Positions 1 through 8,339 of a stretch of 39,357 nucleotides of DNA are shown in pieces. This stretch comes from Candidatus Aminicenantota bacterium (GTDB lineage: Bacteria > Acidobacteriota > Aminicenantia > UBA2199). The position numbers and the translations under genes were made by a program. Positions within the stretch are counted from its first letter, which is position 1. Each line of letters opens with the position of its first letter. The notes under the pieces are model-generated. The model was not told the origin of the DNA. It saw only the letters and a list, made by a program, of their open reading frames with translations, and searched no databases. The stretch is taken from positions 1 to 39,357 of the forward strand of contig JADFDP010000016.1 of assembly GCA_018262835.1 (NCBI GenBank), given 5' to 3'.

Positions 1-741
1 CCCACCACGGTCACGGCGCTGCTGCACGCGGCGGTGCTGGTCAAGATCGGCGTCTACGCTTATGTCCGCCTGTTCTGCTACACCTTCAAATTGCCCGACG
101 GCTGGTACCAGGCCATCCCGATCATCGTCGTCTTCTCCAGTCTGGTCGCGGCCGCGGCGGCCGCCGTGGAGAACGACCTCAAAAGAATCCTGGCCTACTC
201 CACGGTCAGCCAGATCGGTTATATTTTCCTTGGTTTCGCCGTGCTCAACCCGGTCGGCGTCGCCGGCTCGCTGCTCTTCATCCTGATGCACGGCTTGGCC
301 AAGGCCGGCCTCTTCCTCTGCGCCGGCATCGTCATCCATGCCACCCATGAACGCGACATCCGCCAGATGGGCGGCATGATCAAGACCATGCCCTGGACGG
401 CCGCGGCCTTCATCTTCTGCGCCTTCTCGGTCATCGGCATTCCGCCGTTCGGGGGGTTCTTTTCCAAGCTCATGGTCATCGTGGCCACGGTCCAGGCGGA
501 CCGGGTCTGGGTGGCGGCCCTGGCGTTGTTTTCCGCCGTGCTGACCATGTTCTACCTGTTTAAAGTATTCAGCGCCGTTTTCATGGGCGAAGCGAAATCC
601 GACAAGCGCGAAGGGTCGCGCTCCATGGTCTTCGTGGTCGTGGTCCTGGCCATCCTTTCACTGCTGGCCGGATTCTTCGTGGCCTATCCCATGAAATTGG
701 TCAATATAGCCACCGGCGAAATCTTAAGGTGGATGCAATGA
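1..741 (+). CDS. NuoM/NuoN-like antiporter subunit of group 4 hydrogenase (5' partial)
   Basis: Proton/sodium-translocating membrane subunit of the Mrp-antiporter/NuoLMN family. The reading frame is open from base 1, so the N-terminal half lies outside the window; 246 residues remain. The visible part starts in the conserved HAAVLVKIGVY segment, whose lysine corresponds to the channel lysine of TM7. It continues with NDLKRILAYSTVSQIGY and with FGGFFSK near the C-terminal third, all typical of the family. Many hydrophobic helices follow. The stop TGA overlaps the next start (ATGA), so the two are probably translationally coupled. Whether it is closer to NuoM, NuoN or MbhH cannot be decided from the fragment. 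Confidence 0.9.
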   Translation, partial: PTTVTALLHAAVLVKIGVYAYVRLFCYTFKLPDGWYQAIPIIVVFSSLVAAAAAAVENDLKRILAYSTVSQIGYIFLGFAVLNPVGVAGSLLFILMHGLAKAGLFLCAGIVIHATHERDIRQMGGMIKTMPWTAAAFIFCAFSVIGIPPFGGFFSKLMVIVATVQADRVWVAALALFSAVLTMFYLFKVFSAVFMGEAKSDKREGSRSMVFVVVVLAILSLLAGFFVAYPMKLVNIATGEILRWMQ

Positions 742-2606
742 ACCCGCAAAACCTGTCCATACCGATCCTTGTGCCTTTCCTGCTGGCACTGATCTCCTTC
801 CTGCTTCCCGCGCGCATCAAATGGCTGCGTGAAACCGTGGCCGTCCTGGGCGCGGCCGCCATCGTCTACATCGCCGTCACCTTTTTCGGCCAGAAGGAAA
901 CATTTTACGTCCTTCCCTGGCTGGGCCACGGCATCGATTTCGAACTGCGCCTCTACCAGTTCAGCCAGTTCATCCTGCTGGCCGTGAGCGGTTTTGTCTT
1001 CCTGATCACCCTGTACTCGACGGTCAGGATGGCCGGCGATCCCAGGATCCGCGAATACTACGGCTACCTGTTCCTGACCGCGGCCATGGCTTCAGGCGCC
1101 GTCCTGGCCAACAACTTCGTGCCGCTGGTTTTCTTCTGGGAAGGCTTGCTGATCACCCTGTACGCCCTGATCACCATCGGCGGCAAAAAAAACTCGCATC
1201 GCACTGCGGTCAAAAGCTTCCTCATCGGCGGCTTCTGTGATTTCTGCCTGATCCTGGGCATCGCCATCCTCTGGTCGCAGACCGGCACATTGAGGATGTC
1301 CGATATTTCGGTGGTGCCCCAGGGGCTGACCGCCGTCAGTTTCTACCTGATGATGATCGGCGCCATCGGCAAGGCCGGCTCCATGCCGTTCCACACCTGG
1401 ATACCCGACGCCGCCGTCGACGCACCCGTAGCGGTCATGGCCTACATCCCGGCCGCTCTGGAAAAACTGCTGGGCATTTACCTGCTGGCGCGCATCTGCC
1501 TCGATCTTTTCAAGCTGGAGGTCAACAGCCAATTCAGCCTGGTGCTGATGACCGTCGGCGCCCTGACCATCGTGCTGGCCGTGTTCATGGCCCTGATCCA
1601 GAAGGATCTGAAAAAACTGCTCTCTTATCACGCCGTTTCCCAGGTCGGCTACATGATGCTGGGCATCGGCACCGCCGTGCCCATCGGCATCGCCGGCGGC
1701 ATTTTCCATATGATCAACCATGCCATGTACAAGAGCGGATTGTTCCTGGCCGCCGGTTCGGTGGAACAGCAGACCGGGACCACCGAACTCAAAAAATTGG
1801 GCGGTCTCTACCGGGTCATGCCGCTGACCACCCTGGGATTCGTAATCTGCGCCGCGGCCATCTCCGGCATCTGGCCGCTCAACGGCTTCGTTTCCAAGGA
1901 AATGGTCTTCCACGGCTCCTATGAGACCGGTTATACCATCTTCACCATCGCCGCCTGGCTCGGCGCCATCCTCACCTTCGCCTCCTTCCTGAAAGCCGGG
2001 CATTCGGTTTTCTTCGGACCGCGCAGCCAGGAGATCGGCGAGGTCAAGGAAAGCAGGAGCCCGATATATATCCCCATCCTGGCCCTGGCCGGCCTGTGCG
2101 TCCTGTTCGGGGTCTACAACCAGCTGCCCCTGAAACTGTTCATCCAGCCCATCCTTGCCGGACACGCGGCGGCCGGAGAACACATCGATTTCACCGCCCA
2201 CGCCCTGGCGGTGTTCAACCCCATCGCCTTGATCTCCCTGGGCTGCCTGCTGCTCGCCCTGGGCCTGCATGTTTTCGGTTTCAGGCGCGGCGGCAACAAG
2301 GCCTACATGGCCTCGGAACCCATCCATCGCCTGCCCATCCTGCATACGCTGTACGACTGGGCCGAAGCCCGCGTCTTCGATCTCTACGAGCAGGGCATCA
2401 AGTTCCTGCAGGCCCTGTCGCAATTCCTGTTCAAGTTCGTGGATCGCCCCATCGATTTCTTCTATGAAAAAATCGTGGTCGCGGTCGGCCGCGCCGCGAC
2501 CAACGTGCTCAAGGCCGCCCACAACGGATTCTACGCCAACTACCTGGCCTGGTCCATCGGCGGGCTGGTGCTCATCGTCTGGGCCATCGGCGCCTTGTTA
2601 CGGTAG
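738..2606 (+). CDS. NuoL-like antiporter subunit of group 4 hydrogenase
   Basis: Large ion-translocating membrane subunit (622 aa). The start chosen is ATG 738, because AAGG lies about 8 bases upstream and the ATG overlaps the previous TGA; the ORF track begins at a GTG nine bases earlier. Conserved elements include the TM5-type glutamate in FFWEGLLITLYAL, the lysine-bearing KAGSMPFHTWIPDA segment, and QKDLKKLLSYHAVSQVGYM. The last ~120 residues form an extension with an amphipathic stretch and one final hydrophobic helix, reminiscent of NuoL and of large hydrogenase subunits such as HyfB. It sits between two other antiporter-like subunits, so the complex could have three pumping modules. The exact NuoL versus HyfB relationship was not tested. 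Confidence 0.9.
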   Translation: MNPQNLSIPILVPFLLALISFLLPARIKWLRETVAVLGAAAIVYIAVTFFGQKETFYVLPWLGHGIDFELRLYQFSQFILLAVSGFVFLITLYSTVRMAGDPRIREYYGYLFLTAAMASGAVLANNFVPLVFFWEGLLITLYALITIGGKKNSHRTAVKSFLIGGFCDFCLILGIAILWSQTGTLRMSDISVVPQGLTAVSFYLMMIGAIGKAGSMPFHTWIPDAAVDAPVAVMAYIPAALEKLLGIYLLARICLDLFKLEVNSQFSLVLMTVGALTIVLAVFMALIQKDLKKLLSYHAVSQVGYMMLGIGTAVPIGIAGGIFHMINHAMYKSGLFLAAGSVEQQTGTTELKKLGGLYRVMPLTTLGFVICAAAISGIWPLNGFVSKEMVFHGSYETGYTIFTIAAWLGAILTFASFLKAGHSVFFGPRSQEIGEVKESRSPIYIPILALAGLCVLFGVYNQLPLKLFIQPILAGHAAAGEHIDFTAHALAVFNPIALISLGCLLLALGLHVFGFRRGGNKAYMASEPIHRLPILHTLYDWAEARVFDLYEQGIKFLQALSQFLFKFVDRPIDFFYEKIVVAVGRAATNVLKAAHNGFYANYLAWSIGGLVLIVWAIGALLR

Positions 2607-2615
2607 GGAGGAGCC

Positions 2616-4097
2616 ATGATCTTTTTATTCATCATCATTCCCCTGTTGCTGGCCGGCCTGATGCCCCTGCTGGGCAAGATCTCCAAGCGCTTCCTGCCCG
2701 ACCTGCTGGCCAACGCCACCATGCTCTTTCTGCTCGTGTTTTCGGTCCTCAGCGCCAAGCCGCTGATCGCTCACGGCGGCGTCATCCAGCAGGCATTCTG
2801 GTTCGGCGCCCCGCTCAACATCCGGCTGCTGCTTGACGGTTTCAGTTTGTTCATGCTGTTCACCATCTCGCTGGTCAGCTTCGCCGTCACTTTGTATTCC
2901 ATCAATTACATGGAGCATTACGGCGCCAAGGCCAATTACTACGCCCTGCTGCTGGTCATGATCGCCGGCATGAACGGGCTGGTCCTGACCAGCGATCTTT
3001 TCAACATTTACCTGTTCCTGGAAGTGGCCGCCGTCGCCTCCTACGCCCTGGTCGCCTTCGGCCAGGGGCATGATGAGCTGGAAGCGTCGTTCAAGTACCT
3101 GATGCTCTCGGCCGTGGCCTCTGCCGCCATCCTGCTCAGTATCGCCGTCATCTTCGGCCTGACCGGGGGCTTAAGCTTCGGCACGGTCGCATCCGGGCTG
3201 AAGATGCTGAACATAAAATACGTGGTCGGCTTCTGCAGCGGCCTGTTTCTTATGGGCTTCGGCCTGAAAGCGGCCATTGTTCCTTTTCATTCCTGGCTGC
3301 CCGACGCCCACCCTTCGGCCCCGGCCCCGATCTCGGCCATGCTGTCGGGCGTGCTGATCAAGGTTTCCGGCGTCTATGCCATGATGCGCATATTCCTCAA
3401 TGTCTTCGGGCTGACCCCGGCACTGACCACGGTGCTGACCGTGCTGGGCATCGCCTCGATCTTCGTCGGCGCCCTGGCCGCCCTGGGCCAGAACGACATC
3501 AAGCGCATGCTGGCCTACTCCTCGATCAGCCAGATTGGCTATGTGATCCTGGGCTTCGGCATCGGCACGCCGCTGGGCTTCATCGGCGGCCTTTTCCATT
3601 TGTTCAACCACGCCTTGTTCAAGTCTCTGCTGTTTTTGAACGCCGGAGCCGTGGAGCAATCGACCGGCACGCGCTCCCTGGATAAAATGGGCGGCCTGGC
3701 CAAGCGCATGCCGCTGACCGCCGCCACCTCGGCCGTCGGCTCGCTGTCCATCGCCGGCGTGCCACCGTTGAACGGTTTCTGGAGCAAGCTGCTGATCATC
3801 ATCGCCCTGGTTCAGGCCAAGATGGTCATCCTGGCCGTCCTGGCCGTGCTGGGCAGCGTGATCACCCTCTGGTACTACCTGGTCCTGCAGCACAATGCCT
3901 TTTTCGGCAAATTGAACGAAACCTGGAAGTCGGTCAGGGAAGCCCCTTTCTGGATGTCGGCCGCCACCGTGCTGCTGGCTTTGCTGTGCATCGTCACCGG
4001 CCTGGTTTTTCCCATGGTCATCCATTCCTGGCTGCAGCCGGCCGCTGACGTCCTGAGCGGCGGGGTCGCCGTAGCCCTGAACTTTATCGGATTTTAG
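2616..4097 (+). CDS. NuoM/NuoN-like antiporter subunit of group 4 hydrogenase
   Basis: Third ion-translocating subunit of the operon (493 aa, a normal NuoM/NuoN length). Start ATG 2616 has a strong GGAGG site about 5 bases before it. Signature segments are LFLEVAAVASYALVAF (TM5 glutamate), LKAAIVPFHSWLPDAHPSAP (lysine helix and the conserved loop), LIKVSGVYAMMRI (TM7/8 lysine region), QNDIKRMLAYSSISQIGYV and GVPPLNGFWSK. Around 13-14 hydrophobic helices are visible. It is separated by 9 bases from the genes on each side and clearly belongs to the same operon. Family knowledge assigns it to proton or sodium translocation; which ion cannot be read from the sequence. Confidence 0.9.
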   Translation: MIFLFIIIPLLLAGLMPLLGKISKRFLPDLLANATMLFLLVFSVLSAKPLIAHGGVIQQAFWFGAPLNIRLLLDGFSLFMLFTISLVSFAVTLYSINYMEHYGAKANYYALLLVMIAGMNGLVLTSDLFNIYLFLEVAAVASYALVAFGQGHDELEASFKYLMLSAVASAAILLSIAVIFGLTGGLSFGTVASGLKMLNIKYVVGFCSGLFLMGFGLKAAIVPFHSWLPDAHPSAPAPISAMLSGVLIKVSGVYAMMRIFLNVFGLTPALTTVLTVLGIASIFVGALAALGQNDIKRMLAYSSISQIGYVILGFGIGTPLGFIGGLFHLFNHALFKSLLFLNAGAVEQSTGTRSLDKMGGLAKRMPLTAATSAVGSLSIAGVPPLNGFWSKLLIIIALVQAKMVILAVLAVLGSVITLWYYLVLQHNAFFGKLNETWKSVREAPFWMSAATVLLALLCIVTGLVFPMVIHSWLQPAADVLSGGVAVALNFIGF

Positions 4098-4106
4098 GAG
4101 AAGCGC

Positions 4107-4634
4107 ATGCATCTTTTTCTAATGATAGGTTTGGTCGCCTTTTCCATACTGGCCGTCCTGACTCGCGACCTGCTCAGAAGTGCCATCTGCCTGGCCGTAG
4201 CCAGCGTTTTTCTGGCCCTGGTCTTCTTCAGGATGAACGCCGTTTATGCCGGGGTCTTTGAAGTATCCGTGGTCGCCGGGCTGATCACCGTACTGTTCAT
4301 TACGGCCATCGCCTTGACCCGCGGCGACCAGGAAGTGGCCGAGAACAAGCATCATATGCTCGTTTTCCCGTTTTTTTTCCTGTTCCTGATCGTTTTCGAT
4401 ATCCTGGTCATGAGAAAGCTGCTGGGTCGGATCCCGGCCATCGCCGGTTCCGAAGCCGGCACTTTCGGCGAAGTACTTTGGAACCAGCGCACCTTTGACC
4501 TGGTCGGCCAGATCGGCGTGATCTTCGCCGGGGTGCTGGCCGTGCTGGCATTGTTCCGCCAGGGAGAAAATCCCCGCAAGGGGGACACCACCCTACCGGG
4601 CGGGCAGCCCCAAGGAGGTTCCTCCCATGAATAA
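4107..4634 (+). CDS. NuoJ-like membrane subunit
   Basis: Membrane subunit of the complex I/group 4 hydrogenase proton-channel region (175 aa). About five hydrophobic helices are visible. The segment with Y-A-G-V-F-E followed by VSVVAGLITVLFITAIAL matches the NuoJ TM3 type, with a conserved glutamate and a helix able to form a pi-bulge. The C-terminal ~20 residues are hydrophilic (ENPRKGDTTLPGG). An AGGAG site precedes ATG 4107. The gene overlaps the next by 8 bases, and its last codons contain the Shine-Dalgarno hairpin described separately. The assignment rests on gene order J-K and the helix pattern. Confidence 0.8.
   Translation: MHLFLMIGLVAFSILAVLTRDLLRSAICLAVASVFLALVFFRMNAVYAGVFEVSVVAGLITVLFITAIALTRGDQEVAENKHHMLVFPFFFLFLIVFDILVMRKLLGRIPAIAGSEAGTFGEVLWNQRTFDLVGQIGVIFAGVLAVLALFRQGENPRKGDTTLPGGQPQGGSSHE
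4614..4625 (+). promoter_or_regulatory. Shine-Dalgarno site inside a small inverted repeat before the nuoK-like gene
   Basis: The strong ribosome binding site GGAGG (4614-4618) is followed after two bases by its exact complement CCTCC (4621-4625), one base before ATG 4627. As RNA this would fold as GGAG-GUUC-CUCC and hide the site. The whole element lies inside the last codons of the upstream nuoJ-like gene, so ribosomes finishing that gene could open it. This would be translational coupling that keeps J and K in step. The pairing is seen directly; the regulatory role is inferred. Confidence 0.5.
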
Positions 4635-4935
4635 CCTCTGGATTTTAAACATGGGCTTCGTGGCCCTGCTGATCGGGACCGGCATCTATTGCCTGCTGAC
4701 CATGAAAAACGCGGTCAAGCTGCTGATCGGCCTGGAGATTATCGCCAAGGGCGTCACCCTGGCGCTGGTGGCCAGCGGCTATGCCCGGAACAACATTTTG
4801 GCCGCCCAGAGCCTGGCCATCACCGTCATCGTCGTCGATGTCGCCGTCATCGCCACGGCCCTGGCCATCATCATCAACATCAACCGCCACACCAAGAGCC
4901 TTGACGTCAGGAAACTGACCAAGCTGAAGGGTTAA
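4627..4935 (+). CDS. NuoK-like membrane subunit
   Basis: Small three-helix membrane subunit (102 aa) of the NuoK/MnhC/HyfE N-terminal family, part of the ion path next to the antiporter subunits. Helix 2 contains LLIGLEIIAKGVTLAL, with the membrane glutamate typical of NuoK. Helix 3 contains QSLAITVIVVDVAVIATALAIIININ, matching the family's conserved 'LAITVIVISAAE' type segment but with Asp where many NuoK proteins have Ala-Glu. Length is normal. It starts inside the 3' end of the nuoJ-like gene and ends 2 bases before the nuoA-like gene. Confidence 0.85.
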   Translation: MNNLWILNMGFVALLIGTGIYCLLTMKNAVKLLIGLEIIAKGVTLALVASGYARNNILAAQSLAITVIVVDVAVIATALAIIININRHTKSLDVRKLTKLKG

Positions 4936-4937
4936 CC

Positions 4938-5273
4938 ATGAAAAACCTGATGGAGATCTTACTCTCACCGCCGCTGGCCTTTTTGGTCTTCCTGGCGATC
5001 TTTTACATCATCTATTTCCTGGCCGGGCGCCTCGCGCCCCGACTCAACGCCGTCGGCGGTAAGCTGAAAAGCTACGCCTGCGGCGAGGACATCCCGGGCA
5101 GCAAGCTGCAATTCGGCTACCGGCTGTTCTTCTTCATCGCCCTGTTCTTCACCATGATGCACGTGGCAGCGCTGGTGGTGGCCACCCTGCCGTCGGGCCC
5201 CATCGCCTATTTCGGACTGTTCTACCTGGGCATGATCTTCCTTTCCGTAGCCGCCCTGGTCACGAGGAACTAA
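4938..5273 (+). CDS. NuoA-like membrane subunit
   Basis: Subunit with three predicted transmembrane helices (111 aa) that resembles NuoA. After helix 1 comes a hydrophilic loop with YACGEDIPGSKLQFGYRLFF. This corresponds to the NuoA loop carrying the conserved 'YECG' cysteine that lies near the quinone site in complex I. Helix 2 begins with FFFIALFFTMMHVAALVV, close to the NuoA 'F-Y-x-x-A-L-L-F-x-x-F-D-x-E' type helix but without the clear Asp/Glu pair. AAGGG lies 6 bases before ATG 4938. A NuoA homologue is not usual in simple Ech or Hyc/Hyf complexes, so this makes the complex unusually Nuo-like. Confidence 0.75.
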   Translation: MKNLMEILLSPPLAFLVFLAIFYIIYFLAGRLAPRLNAVGGKLKSYACGEDIPGSKLQFGYRLFFFIALFFTMMHVAALVVATLPSGPIAYFGLFYLGMIFLSVAALVTRN

Positions 5274-5274
5274 C

Positions 5275-5700
5275 ATGATCGAACGACTGGTCCACTGGTC
5301 CCGGGTCAAATCCCCGTGGGTTTTGCATCTAAACGCCGGAGGCGGCTGCAACGGCTGCGACATCGAGATCCTGGCCGCGCTCATGCCGCGCTTCGACCTG
5401 GAGCGTTTCGGCGTCCAGTTGAAAGGGACGCCGCGCCACGCTGACGTCATGATCTGCACCGGTGCCGTCACCCTGCAGAACCGCGACCGCGTCCTGCGCG
5501 TCTACGAGCAGGTCCCCGATCCCAAGTTCGTGGTGGCAGCCGGCGCCTGTGCCATGGCCGGCTGCGTCTACCGCGGTTCCTATCACACCCTGGTCGGCAT
5601 CGACCAGCTCCTGCCGGTCAACGCCTACGTTCCGGGCTGCCCCTTCCGCCCTGCCGCCCTGATCGACGCGGTGGTCAAGCTGCTCAATTCGGTCAAATGA
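5275..5700 (+). CDS. Group 4 [NiFe]-hydrogenase small subunit (NuoB/HycG-like)
   Basis: Electron-transferring small subunit (141 aa) that binds the single proximal [4Fe-4S] cluster next to the Ni-Fe site. Cluster ligands are visible: GGGCNGCDIE near residue 25 (two cysteines), GACAMAGC near residue 95 and PGCPFRP near residue 120. The CxxC spacing in CNGC is the hydrogenase form, in contrast to the adjacent Cys-Cys of complex I NuoB. Length is typical of the short group 4 small subunits. It is separated by one base from the nuoA-like gene and 7 bases from the nuoC-like gene. Confidence 0.93.
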   Translation: MIERLVHWSRVKSPWVLHLNAGGGCNGCDIEILAALMPRFDLERFGVQLKGTPRHADVMICTGAVTLQNRDRVLRVYEQVPDPKFVVAAGACAMAGCVYRGSYHTLVGIDQLLPVNAYVPGCPFRPAALIDAVVKLLNSVK

Positions 5701-5707
5701 GGTGACC

Positions 5708-6178
5708 ATGAACAATGAAGAGATCATTGCCAAGATAAATTCCGGACTCAAGGACATGGTCCAGGAGGCGGTGGCGGCAGCGCCGCGGCGCATCAACGTC
5801 AAGGTGGACCGCAACCACCTCCTCGCAGTCCTGGCCTACCTCAAGGACCAGTTCCACATGGCCCACCTGGCCACGATCAGCGGCGTCGACCTGGGCGCAT
5901 CCTTCGAGGTGATCTACCACCTGTCCAATGACGTCGTCACGGTTAACGTGCGCATCCTCACTCCGCGCCAGGAGCCGAAGATCCCCAGCATCTGCTCTCT
6001 CATCCCCGGTGCCATCCTTTATGAGCGAGAGCTGCAGGACATGTTCGGTATGGTGGTCGAGAACATCCCCGACCCGCGGCGGCTGCTCCTTTGCGACGAC
6101 TGGCCCGAGGGGCAATTTCCCCTGCGTAAGGACTGGAAGTTCGAACGCCCCGCCGAGATCATCCCCGGAGGTAAATAA
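5708..6178 (+). CDS. NuoC/HycE-N-like hydrogenase subunit
   Basis: Hydrophilic peripheral-arm subunit (156 aa) of the NuoC / 30 kDa family, which packs against the catalytic subunit. The C-terminal half contains the family signature with PGAILYERELQDMFGMVVENIPDPRRLLL, followed by DDWPEGQFPLRKDW, close to the NuoC 'ERE-x-x-D-x-FG' motif and the 'P-LRKD' end. ATG 5708 is preferred over the GTG at 5702, because GAGG ends five bases before the ATG. The stop overlaps the next ATG by one base. In HycE and HyfG this domain is fused to the large subunit; here it is a separate gene, as in Ech and Mbh. Confidence 0.9.
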   Translation: MNNEEIIAKINSGLKDMVQEAVAAAPRRINVKVDRNHLLAVLAYLKDQFHMAHLATISGVDLGASFEVIYHLSNDVVTVNVRILTPRQEPKIPSICSLIPGAILYERELQDMFGMVVENIPDPRRLLLCDDWPEGQFPLRKDWKFERPAEIIPGGK

Positions 6179-7383
6179 TGGAATACAAGGTTGCCCTGGG
6201 CCCGCAGCACCCAGCACTGCACGAAGCGGTCAGCCTGCGCATGACCCTCGACGGCGAGATCATCCGTGACGCCGACCTGAAGCTGGGCTACAGCCACCGC
6301 GGCATCGAAAAACTGGCCGAGGAAAGGAGCTTCATCCAGAACATCTACCTGACCGAGCGCATCTGCGGCATCTGCTCCCACTCCCATACCACCTGCTTTA
6401 CCCAGGGGGTCGAGCAACTGATGGAGTTGGTTCCCGCCCGGCGCGGCCTCTACATCCGCACCCTGATCGCCGAGCTCGAACGCGTCCACAGCCACCTGCT
6501 GTGGTTGGGCGTGGCCGGCCAGGAGGCGGGCTTCGAGTCGTTCTTCATGTACACTTGGCGCGACCGCGAGGTGGTCCTGGACATTCTGGAGTGGATCTCG
6601 GGCAACCGCGTGCACTACGCCATGAACACCTTTGGCGGCGTGCGCCGCGACATCGACGAACTGCAAAAGAAAAAGATACTGGACAACCTGGGCCTGCTGC
6701 GGCAGCGCACCGATTATTACCTCAACCTTGCCGCCAGCGAGCCCACCTTTATCGGTCGCCTTGCCGGCGTGGGCAAGTTGAGCAAGGAACAGGCCATCGC
6801 CCTCTGTGCCGTGGGCCCCACCTTGCGCGCCTCGGGTGTGCCCATGGACGTGCGCAAGGACGACCCCTACGCCGTTTATGACGAGATCCCCTTCGAAGTC
6901 TGCACCGCCGACAGCTGCGACGTGCTGGGCCGGGCGGTGGTACGCGTCAAGGAACTCATCCAGTCCTATAATATGATCGAATTCATTCTGCAGAACCTGC
7001 CCGAGGGTCCCTTCAAGGTCAAGGCGCCTCGCAAGGTCAAGCCCAACGAGGTATATTCGCGCTACGAGGCCCCGCGCGGGGAGAACGTGCACTACATCAA
7101 GAGCAACGGCTCGGACAAGCCGGAACGGCTGAAGGTGCGCGCCCCCACGCTGGCCAACTACCCGGCCACCATCGCGATGCTCAAGAGCGGCTTCATCGCC
7201 GACATCCCGCTGATCTTCGCCGCCATCGACCCCTGCATCTGTTGCGCCGAGCGCCTGGTGCAGCTGGACAACCCGCGCAGCGGCGAGAGCCAGGTCCTCA
7301 GCTTCAGCCAGCTGCGGTCCATGGCGAATGCGCATTACAAGAAAATCGATCTTACAAAAAAGGAAGCAGCATGGCCATTTTAA
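6178..7383 (+). CDS. Group 4 [NiFe]-hydrogenase catalytic large subunit
   Basis: Catalytic subunit (401 aa) that carries the Ni-Fe centre for H2 formation or oxidation on the cytoplasmic side. The L1 motif ERICGICSHSH near residue 60 and the L2 motif DPCICCAER near residue 357 provide the four cysteine ligands (CxxC twice). In complex I NuoD these are lost, so this is a true hydrogenase. The segment after L2 runs about 40 residues and resembles the HycE tail that is removed during maturation, in keeping with the HycI-like protease downstream. GGAGG precedes ATG 6178. The 3' end overlaps the nuoH-like gene by 13 bases. Group 4 subtype was not resolved. Confidence 0.95.
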   Translation: MEYKVALGPQHPALHEAVSLRMTLDGEIIRDADLKLGYSHRGIEKLAEERSFIQNIYLTERICGICSHSHTTCFTQGVEQLMELVPARRGLYIRTLIAELERVHSHLLWLGVAGQEAGFESFFMYTWRDREVVLDILEWISGNRVHYAMNTFGGVRRDIDELQKKKILDNLGLLRQRTDYYLNLAASEPTFIGRLAGVGKLSKEQAIALCAVGPTLRASGVPMDVRKDDPYAVYDEIPFEVCTADSCDVLGRAVVRVKELIQSYNMIEFILQNLPEGPFKVKAPRKVKPNEVYSRYEAPRGENVHYIKSNGSDKPERLKVRAPTLANYPATIAMLKSGFIADIPLIFAAIDPCICCAERLVQLDNPRSGESQVLSFSQLRSMANAHYKKIDLTKKEAAWPF

Positions 7384-8339
7384 AGCCTATACTCTACATC
7401 CTGGTCTACCCGGGTCTGATCTTCCTGATGGTCTATTCCACCTTCTGCGAGTGGTTCGACCGCAAGCTCTACGCCCGCATGCAGAACCGCATCGGCCCCC
7501 TGCACACGGGCCGCTCCGGCATCCTGCAACCGGTGGCCGACATCATCAAGCTCTTCGCCAAGGAGGATATCGTTCCGGAAAAGGCCGACAAGCACATGTT
7601 CTCGGCCCTGCCCGTGTTCGCCCTGGCCATCGTTTGCACGGCGGCGTTGTACCTGCCGGTCTGGCACTACACCGACGCCCCCTCCTTCATCTCTTTCCCC
7701 GGCGACCTGATCGTGGTGGCCTATCTGTTGACCCTGCCGACGCTGATCTTCTTCCTGGCCGGCTGGCACTCGACAAACTACTTCTCGGCCATCGGCGGCG
7801 TGCGCGTGCTGACCATGCTCTTCGGCTACGAAATTCCGCTGCTGCTGGCCCTGCTCAGCCCCGCGGTGCTGGCCGGCTCCTGGCGCCTCCTGGAGATCAC
7901 CCGCTTCTACCAGGAGCAGCCGCTGCTGCTGCTGGCCAACCTCATCGGTTTTTTCATCGCCGTGATCGCCCTGCAAGCCAAGCTGGAGCGCGTTCCCTTC
8001 GACATCCCCCACGCCGAGACCGAGATCGTCGGAGGCCAGTTCACCGAGTATTCTGGCAAGAAACTGGCCTTCTTCCGGCTGCTGGGCGACATTGAAATGG
8101 TCGTGGGCGCCGGCCTGATCTCCGCCGTTTTCCTGGGCGGCTTCCCGGGCGGGTTGCTGCCCGGTCTGGCCTGGTTCATCCTCAAGACTCTGTTCATTGT
8201 CTTCCTGCTGGCCGCCATGCGTGCCGCCACCAGCCGCATCCGCATCGACCAGATGATCAGCTTTTCCTGGCGCTGGCTGGCGCCGCTGGGGGTGTTGCAG
8301 TTGTTCATCGTCATTATCATCAAGGGGAATTTGTCATGA
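7371..8339 (+). CDS. NuoH/HycD-like membrane anchor subunit
   Basis: Membrane subunit (322 aa, about eight helices) that links the catalytic arm to the ion-pumping arm. The start is ATG 7371, not the earlier start in the ORF track, because the protein then begins directly with MAILKPILYILVYPG and helix 1. Family segments include the DRKLYARMQNRIGP loop (NuoH 'ER-x-x-x-x-Q-x-R-x-GP'), ADIIKLFAKED, and the acidic cytoplasmic loop FDIPHAETEIVGGQFTEYSG, which matches the NuoH 'PFDLPEAE-x-EL-x-G-x-x-x-EYSG' motif. It overlaps genes on both sides by 13 and 4 bases. Confidence 0.93.
   Translation: MAILKPILYILVYPGLIFLMVYSTFCEWFDRKLYARMQNRIGPLHTGRSGILQPVADIIKLFAKEDIVPEKADKHMFSALPVFALAIVCTAALYLPVWHYTDAPSFISFPGDLIVVAYLLTLPTLIFFLAGWHSTNYFSAIGGVRVLTMLFGYEIPLLLALLSPAVLAGSWRLLEITRFYQEQPLLLLANLIGFFIAVIALQAKLERVPFDIPHAETEIVGGQFTEYSGKKLAFFRLLGDIEMVVGAGLISAVFLGGFPGGLLPGLAWFILKTLFIVFLLAAMRAATSRIRIDQMISFSWRWLAPLGVLQLFIVIIIKGNLS

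Noticed and set aside
1092-2522. Long minus-strand ORF of 476 aa
   Set aside because: Antisense shadow of the NuoL-like gene in GC-rich DNA; Gln/Gly/Asp-rich translation without any family pattern. The same holds for 3171-4112 and 6019-7335 on the minus strand.
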